Source: an uncultured Lachnospiraceae bacterium
Lineage (GTDB): Bacteria > Bacillota > Clostridia > Lachnospirales > Lachnospiraceae
Length of the DNA: 10,184 bases
Assembly (NCBI GenBank): GCA_902803625.1
Contig: CADCQV010000255.1
Location: forward strand, 1 to 10,184
Reading direction: 5' to 3'
Shown here: positions 7,301 to 10,184 of the stretch, one piece after another
How positions within the stretch are numbered: position 1 is the stretch's first letter
Layout: the number at the start of each line of letters is the position of its first letter
Program-made: the position numbers and the translations under genes
Notes under the pieces: model-generated
What the model was told of the DNA's origin: nothing
Database searches by the model: none
Seen by the model: the letters and a program-made list of their open reading frames with translations, nothing else

Positions 7301-9357
7301 TGCACGGAAAAATCCACATCATTTACCGGCATTGCTTTTTTCTGAAGCTCTGATAACTCATCTCCGGCTTTCAGCACGGATTCTATTTCCGATATGCTCT
7401 TTTTATCGGATCCTCTGTAAATCCTCACGTCCCCTTTGATGAAATTTTTTTGAAGATCTAACTCCTTATGCTCATTCTCCCGAACAAGCTCCCGGGCCCT
7501 CTCACTTTCAGCCTCATCAGTAAGATTAGCCTGATCTGCATCTGCCATGATCCTGGCAAAGGTCTGATCCTTTGCTTTTACGCGTCTCCCGTTTAAGCGG
7601 TTTTTTAAATTCCTGAACTTATCCTCCGAAAGGCTCTCAAAAAAGCGCTGAACCTTGAAGCTGCTCTTAAATACAGCCTCCACATTCTCAAATCTCCGGT
7701 TTCCCGTGCTCCGCTTTTCATTCTGTTTCCTTTGCATATATACCCGGCATAAATCCTGGAACTCCTGGATGACCATAAGGATTAAAGTTCGCTGCTGTCC
7801 ATAATCCACCTCCTCACCCCTGTTCTCTAATCTGGTGTCCAGAAGCTTCTTCAGGTTCCCGAGGGCTTCCTTAATAACAGCCCTGTCGGCTTTATCGCTC
7901 ATGCGGCCGACGGTGCCGAGATTCTTCACGGCAGTACTGAAGGAAGCATAGTCATCTTTTGCGCGGGGACTGTGCTGCAGCTCTTCAAATTCTTCCTTCT
8001 GCTTTTTCTCTCTATCATTCTTACGGCGTTCCAGCTTCTGCTTTCTCTCATCCCTTATTTTCTGAAGCTTTTCTTCATAAGTGGGCCCCGACCCGGCAGG
8101 ATCTGCAATCTTAAGCATTTCCCCCTGGTCTTCTCTGTCAAGGAAAAATTTCGTGCTTCTGGATATACTGCTCCTTATCCCCAGGCAGAAGTCCAGAAAT
8201 TCTCTGTAATAGTCCGCGTGTCTGGAGATCAGCGATATTTCCTTATTCCCCTTTGTTATCTGAAAGCGAAGTCGTTTTATCTCATCCTTGGCGGCATTTG
8301 CTCCAAGGCTGCGGAGCTTATCAATCCTCTCTCTCTGCGCCGCAATGTATTTGTCCCGGAGGGAAAAGGCTTTATTCAGCTCCTCCTTTGCAAGAGCTAT
8401 CTCCTTCCCGTGAGGAGACTGCTCCGAGTTATGCTTTTTCAGCTCCTTTTCAAGTACATTCATGGCGTAGGAGGCATTGAAGGTGCTGTTTAGCGTATAT
8501 AATTCTGCAATGCGTATATCCTGCATTTTAATGTACTTGGTGGAGAAACCCTTAAGAAGATTTACATAGCTGTCTTTTTCCTGTGTATAGGCTCTGTCCC
8601 TTTCCCTCTTATTGCTGCCATCTCTCCGGATCCGGATGGTCTTCGCATTGTGTTCCTCATTTATCTCCAGACCGTGGAGCCTCATATGAGAGTCCAGCAG
8701 ATTTTTTAAGTCGGCTCCCATTGCGGCCCTCTCCTCCAGGGCAATGCGCTGCATTTCCGGAAGATTCCTGAAAAACGAAGGGTAGCGCTGTTTCATACCG
8801 GGATAATCAAGGCATTTCCGGGCTGTCTCATACAGCTTTGGAATATTGTCTGAAAGATATTCATCGCTTAAGGAGCTCATATCTATCTTTCCGGACAGCA
8901 TGGTTTCCACATAGCGCATGAGATAAGGATCCTCTGCCCTGTCTTCAACGTTTTGCATGTCATCGCCGGAGGATAAACTGTTTTTCACATACTCCTGCAT
9001 AACACGGTACTCACGAACGGTACAGAGGTCTGAGTGATGATAGAGCTCGGACATCTGCTTCATTAAGGTTTTCTCCTGCTTCGCAACAGCCTTGTCTTCC
9101 CTGACAGTCGGAACATTTAAGCTCACATTCCCCTCTGAAACGTCCGTGGTTAACAGATTCCTTTCCAGATCGTAAAAATAGCTGTTTAAGTCCTGGTCCC
9201 CGGTGTTTTTTCTGATGCGGTTAAAGTAGCTTTTTTCCTCATCGGCTGATAAAAACCTGTTAATGTTCAGACTTCCCGTACGCTGCTGTGAAATGGTATT
9301 GGAACGGCGTATGGGATCTATGTGCTCTTCCTTTACTGTCTTAAATAATCCGCCCAT
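4354..9357 (-). CDS. Very large protein with C-terminal calpain-type (C2) cysteine protease domain
   Basis: 1667 residues, from an ATG at 9357 with GAGGAG at 9364-9369 and 6-nt spacing. The C-terminal 330 residues carry the calpain catalytic signature: oxyanion Q1355 and nucleophile C1361 in CQGTLGDCYLIAAVAAL, H1591 in AGKHAYTALGI, and N1611 in VRNPWGTGL, so it is predicted to be active. Residues 1-740 are charged and helical, with a strongly coiled K/E/R-rich stretch near 425-465. Residues about 745-935 look globular; LGTLKLMDFLTGVRNRD (near 871-887) recalls the LQLLDFxxGxxDRHxxN loop of PI3K/actin-fragmin-like kinases, but the DRH...N residues are lost. Residues about 1040-1270 are again basic and helical. 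No signal peptide, membrane helix, LXG or WXG motif was recognised. The size and modular build suggest a secreted effector or polymorphic-toxin-like protein, or an internal regulatory protease. The substrate is unknown. The 321-residue gene follows closely. Confidence 0.9.
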   Translation of the reverse strand: MGGLFKTVKEEHIDPIRRSNTISQQRTGSLNINRFLSADEEKSYFNRIRKNTGDQDLNSYFYDLERNLLTTDVSEGNVSLNVPTVREDKAVAKQEKTLMKQMSELYHHSDLCTVREYRVMQEYVKNSLSSGDDMQNVEDRAEDPYLMRYVETMLSGKIDMSSLSDEYLSDNIPKLYETARKCLDYPGMKQRYPSFFRNLPEMQRIALEERAAMGADLKNLLDSHMRLHGLEINEEHNAKTIRIRRDGSNKRERDRAYTQEKDSYVNLLKGFSTKYIKMQDIRIAELYTLNSTFNASYAMNVLEKELKKHNSEQSPHGKEIALAKEELNKAFSLRDKYIAAQRERIDKLRSLGANAAKDEIKRLRFQITKGNKEISLISRHADYYREFLDFCLGIRSSISRSTKFFLDREDQGEMLKIADPAGSGPTYEEKLQKIRDERKQKLERRKNDREKKQKEEFEELQHSPRAKDDYASFSTAVKNLGTVGRMSDKADRAVIKEALGNLKKLLDTRLENRGEEVDYGQQRTLILMVIQEFQDLCRVYMQRKQNEKRSTGNRRFENVEAVFKSSFKVQRFFESLSEDKFRNLKNRLNGRRVKAKDQTFARIMADADQANLTDEAESERARELVRENEHKELDLQKNFIKGDVRIYRGSDKKSISEIESVLKAGDELSELQKKAMPVNDVDFSVHKEKILGAYKNVIDRCRKCTDKLSDTDLSEYSVKIRRIQAIYERDAAYLRDTDTEDLILSDKRFGTWEDIFKSRRYYVRDTELDGNNMIVDPDSNESLIFRKAGNINSLDSQTLSKALGMNGLYRDSRKAVMIKSDGSREQGLLQEKTVLEPNIQKKGLKSYNDLLDYARHAGVDIHYSDEALRQLGTLKLMDFLTGVRNRDEKSLVYDAETTVVEGENAVSIKRIMVTGSFGDFGKLEEEEKAGLLSISGSFNLPYDTNFADRVMTMETETIISCMEELGASLSDEKKKCLIERHAALKEMLKQDKEKGWRSGIDDDEQKSNSRIAGFKDIRRRFKSRSVLPDYVKSELIRDSKKDYEAIDGAERLKNGGSPWVDADGNVINRVKFQREKIDIGAIEREIRNKYRGKLRGNNIEVEIRRLVDLEVAKRRKEKNVKKLDMVRSFSQTASHSAFLMKKSKDDLLKKVKEDRSALSNISPEMSSIMDLLSSYASSFATAQWEITDRWKRRQLKIDGETIEDRKKRISRPDSIRKEQGDVIQIREKIKNALSAYKDKKNLSPDELKEKEMLEFYKERFDKSCDGNLTLPEGNIEHIDGTKILLRKYDVEKITIPRDFEVMDWKESKKGNKNSRDVLDNALTRYRPQNIRPYDMRDDSEKPLFPHEPCMEDLCQGTLGDCYLIAAVAALVERDPSAIKNIMKDNGKTVTVKLHHLDGKPFYITMTKEVPTGENRGKESDAYGQSCLWLQMLEKAYTLSGMAEEQNKLYWNTPLDKIEADRESKEYIASKRDVYRELEKQNIRSYESISGGHEENVYRVLTGITLDTHEIEKKNLISSKKMSTYMKDRDRKTGKLNKANFQPMINEVMQLLQRAEREGSVVFCSSRTDFEDYRDKDSDHSEHTMRGVAGKHAYTALGIRYIGNKPYIAVRNPWGTGLTEHRINEVTGAKSSHMEDDFGNGAHLLTPLEFVKNFRSIKVLKKKPQGNP

Positions 9358-9369
9358 ATTTTTCTCCTC

Positions 9370-9388
9370 TAATAATCCAGGATTATTA
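9370..9388. promoter_or_regulatory. Palindrome touching the Shine-Dalgarno of the calpain-like gene
   Basis: TAATAATCC and GGATTATTA form perfect 9-bp arms around a single central base. The minus-strand SD GAGGAG (9369-9364) begins at the next base. As DNA it looks like an operator for a dimeric repressor. As RNA it would be a hairpin with a 3-nt loop placed against the ribosome binding site. A GATAAT overlaps its upstream edge and could serve as a -10, but no -35 was found. Confidence 0.55.
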
Positions 9389-9404
9389 TCTGACTTAGTC
9401 CGTC

Positions 9405-9461
9405 CGGTTGCCTATCCCGTAATCTCGCTGCTTACGCAGCTTCAAACGGTATCTGGCTCCG
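9405..9461 (-). promoter_or_regulatory. Rod-like structured leader upstream of the calpain-like gene
   Basis: On the minus strand, starting at the base after the GNAT stop codon, nested short helices stack into one rod. CGG (9461-9459) pairs with CCG (9407-9405), GCC (9457-9455) with GGC (9412-9410), CCGT (9449-9446) with ACGG (9420-9417), and GCTGC (9440-9436) with GCAGC (9431-9427). A GTAA loop of the GNRA type caps it. Between helices lie purine-rich internal loops AGATA/GATA and TTGAA/GAGATT. No U-tract follows. It matches no riboswitch class that I recognise. It lies in the 104-nt gap before a 5-kb gene and could be a regulatory leader, or chance pairing. Confidence 0.45.
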
Positions 9462-10184
9462 TTATAAACCTGTGAGCGAGTAACTGTATGACAGCTGCTC
9501 TATGCTATGCATTCCTTCGTTTATCACCTGATACATCAAAGCATCCCAGACAAGAAACAAAAGCCTTGTATCCCCCTCATATTTATCTCTTAAAACCTCC
9601 GACATATGCTCAAAGAGCACCGACTGCCCCGAAAGACCCGGAAGCATTGACCACATGGAGGAAATATGCACCAGATTCTTTCCCGGAGTCCTGGCCGTAA
9701 TGTATGACCTTATTTTCTCCTTTTCAAAAATGCAGAAGCTTAAATCTCTGTCCACGTCCTGTCCCGTGAGTCCCTCATTGGGAAGGGGATCGCCCTTTTC
9801 AAGACAGCTCCTTGAGGTTTCCTTAAGATTCTTTTCTTTTATCTCAGATAAGGGGAAAATATAGCTTTTAAGCTCAGGTGGTATAGGTCTGTTTGCTTTC
9901 AGATCCCTTACCCGGCCCATGTAATATGCCGGAAAATGCCTTGAATTTTCTTCAAATCCCATGGCTTCCAGAAAAGAGCTGAGAAAATACGCTTTTTCCC
10001 CTTCCATGGTAAATTCGGCATTAAGATAAACCCCTTTTCCGAAATAATGCTCCCGCATTTGATCCATCAGAGCCCGTCCCACGCCCCTTCTCCTGTATCC
10101 GGGGCTCACGAAGAGGGATTTTATATCCATCCTGTGACCGGTCTTCATTCCGGCTATGACACCTATGGCTTCCTTGTCTCTCCA
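9462..10184 (-). CDS. Tandem-GNAT acetyltransferase, 5' end beyond the window
   Basis: The frame is open to the window edge: 12 codons upstream of the first visible ATG (10148) read WRDKEAIGVIAG, which is GNAT strand 4, so the true start lies outside. About 240 residues are visible. The first domain ends with strand 5 and the acetyl-CoA loop, DIKSLFVSPGYRRRGVGRAL (R-R-x-G-x-G), then helix 4 and the late strands up to YYMGRV. From about IPPELKSYIF onward a second domain follows, with GNAT-like order (DLSFCIFEKEKIRSYITAR, LVHISSMW, then a helix and the strand TRLLFLVWDALM). It lacks the R-x-x-G-x-G loop and is probably a degenerate GNAT copy. The acceptor substrate cannot be told. The gene ends 104 nt before the calpain-like gene, so co-transcription is possible but not shown. 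Confidence 0.88.
   Translation of the reverse strand, partial: WRDKEAIGVIAGMKTGHRMDIKSLFVSPGYRRRGVGRALMDQMREHYFGKGVYLNAEFTMEGEKAYFLSSFLEAMGFEENSRHFPAYYMGRVRDLKANRPIPPELKSYIFPLSEIKEKNLKETSRSCLEKGDPLPNEGLTGQDVDRDLSFCIFEKEKIRSYITARTPGKNLVHISSMWSMLPGLSGQSVLFEHMSEVLRDKYEGDTRLLFLVWDALMYQVINEGMHSIEQLSYSYSLTGL

Noticed and set aside
7972..8493. Plus-strand frame of 173 codons with an L/F-rich, membrane-like N-terminus
   Set aside because: It is antisense to the K/E-rich coiled region of the calpain-like gene; the complement of lysine and glutamate codons reads as phenylalanine and leucine. The apparent membrane character is an artefact.
9358..9461. Known riboswitch such as c-di-GMP (GEMM), THF or glutamine class
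   Set aside because: The conserved cores of these classes as I recall them do not align with this leader; only the GNRA-type hairpin is shared, which is too general.

Overview
All protein genes and both tRNAs read from the minus strand. Protein resemblance (a monomeric clostridial-type [FeFe] hydrogenase, an OmpR-type regulator), AGGAGG-type ribosome binding sites, tRNA genes without encoded CCA and moderate GC suggest an anaerobic Clostridia genome, most likely Lachnospiraceae. This is a judgement from resemblance; no search was run.

In transcription order (high to low coordinates), the window opens inside a tandem-GNAT acetyltransferase (9462-10184, cut by the window edge). A 104-nt leader with a rod-like hairpin and a palindrome touching the Shine-Dalgarno (9358-9461) follows. 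Next is a 1667-residue protein (4354-9357) whose C-terminus is a calpain-type (C2) cysteine protease with Q1355, C1361, H1591 and N1611 in place. Its long N-terminal part is charged and helical, and a middle segment resembles a kinase-like domain that has lost its catalytic loop. Then comes a 321-residue acidic protein (3331-4296) whose C-terminal third resembles the YbjN / type III secretion chaperone fold. The last two look like a large protease (possibly an effector) and its partner; this pairing is the most novel part of the window.

A consensus promoter (3248-3276), preceded by two 13-bp direct repeats, drives tRNA-Val(UAC) and tRNA-Met(CAU). Downstream lies a compact 112-bp element of three abutting hairpins closed by an 8-bp inverted repeat (2928-3039), then a Rho-independent terminator (2864-2889).

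An extended -10 promoter (2831-2839) then starts a tight operon with gaps of 1, 2 and 5 nt. It holds a single-pass membrane protein of unknown function, a monomeric [FeFe] hydrogenase with 4Fe-4S clusters, an OmpR-family response regulator, and the first 18 codons of a further gene that by position should be the partner histidine kinase. The arrangement suggests hydrogen or redox metabolism coupled to, or controlled by, a two-component system.
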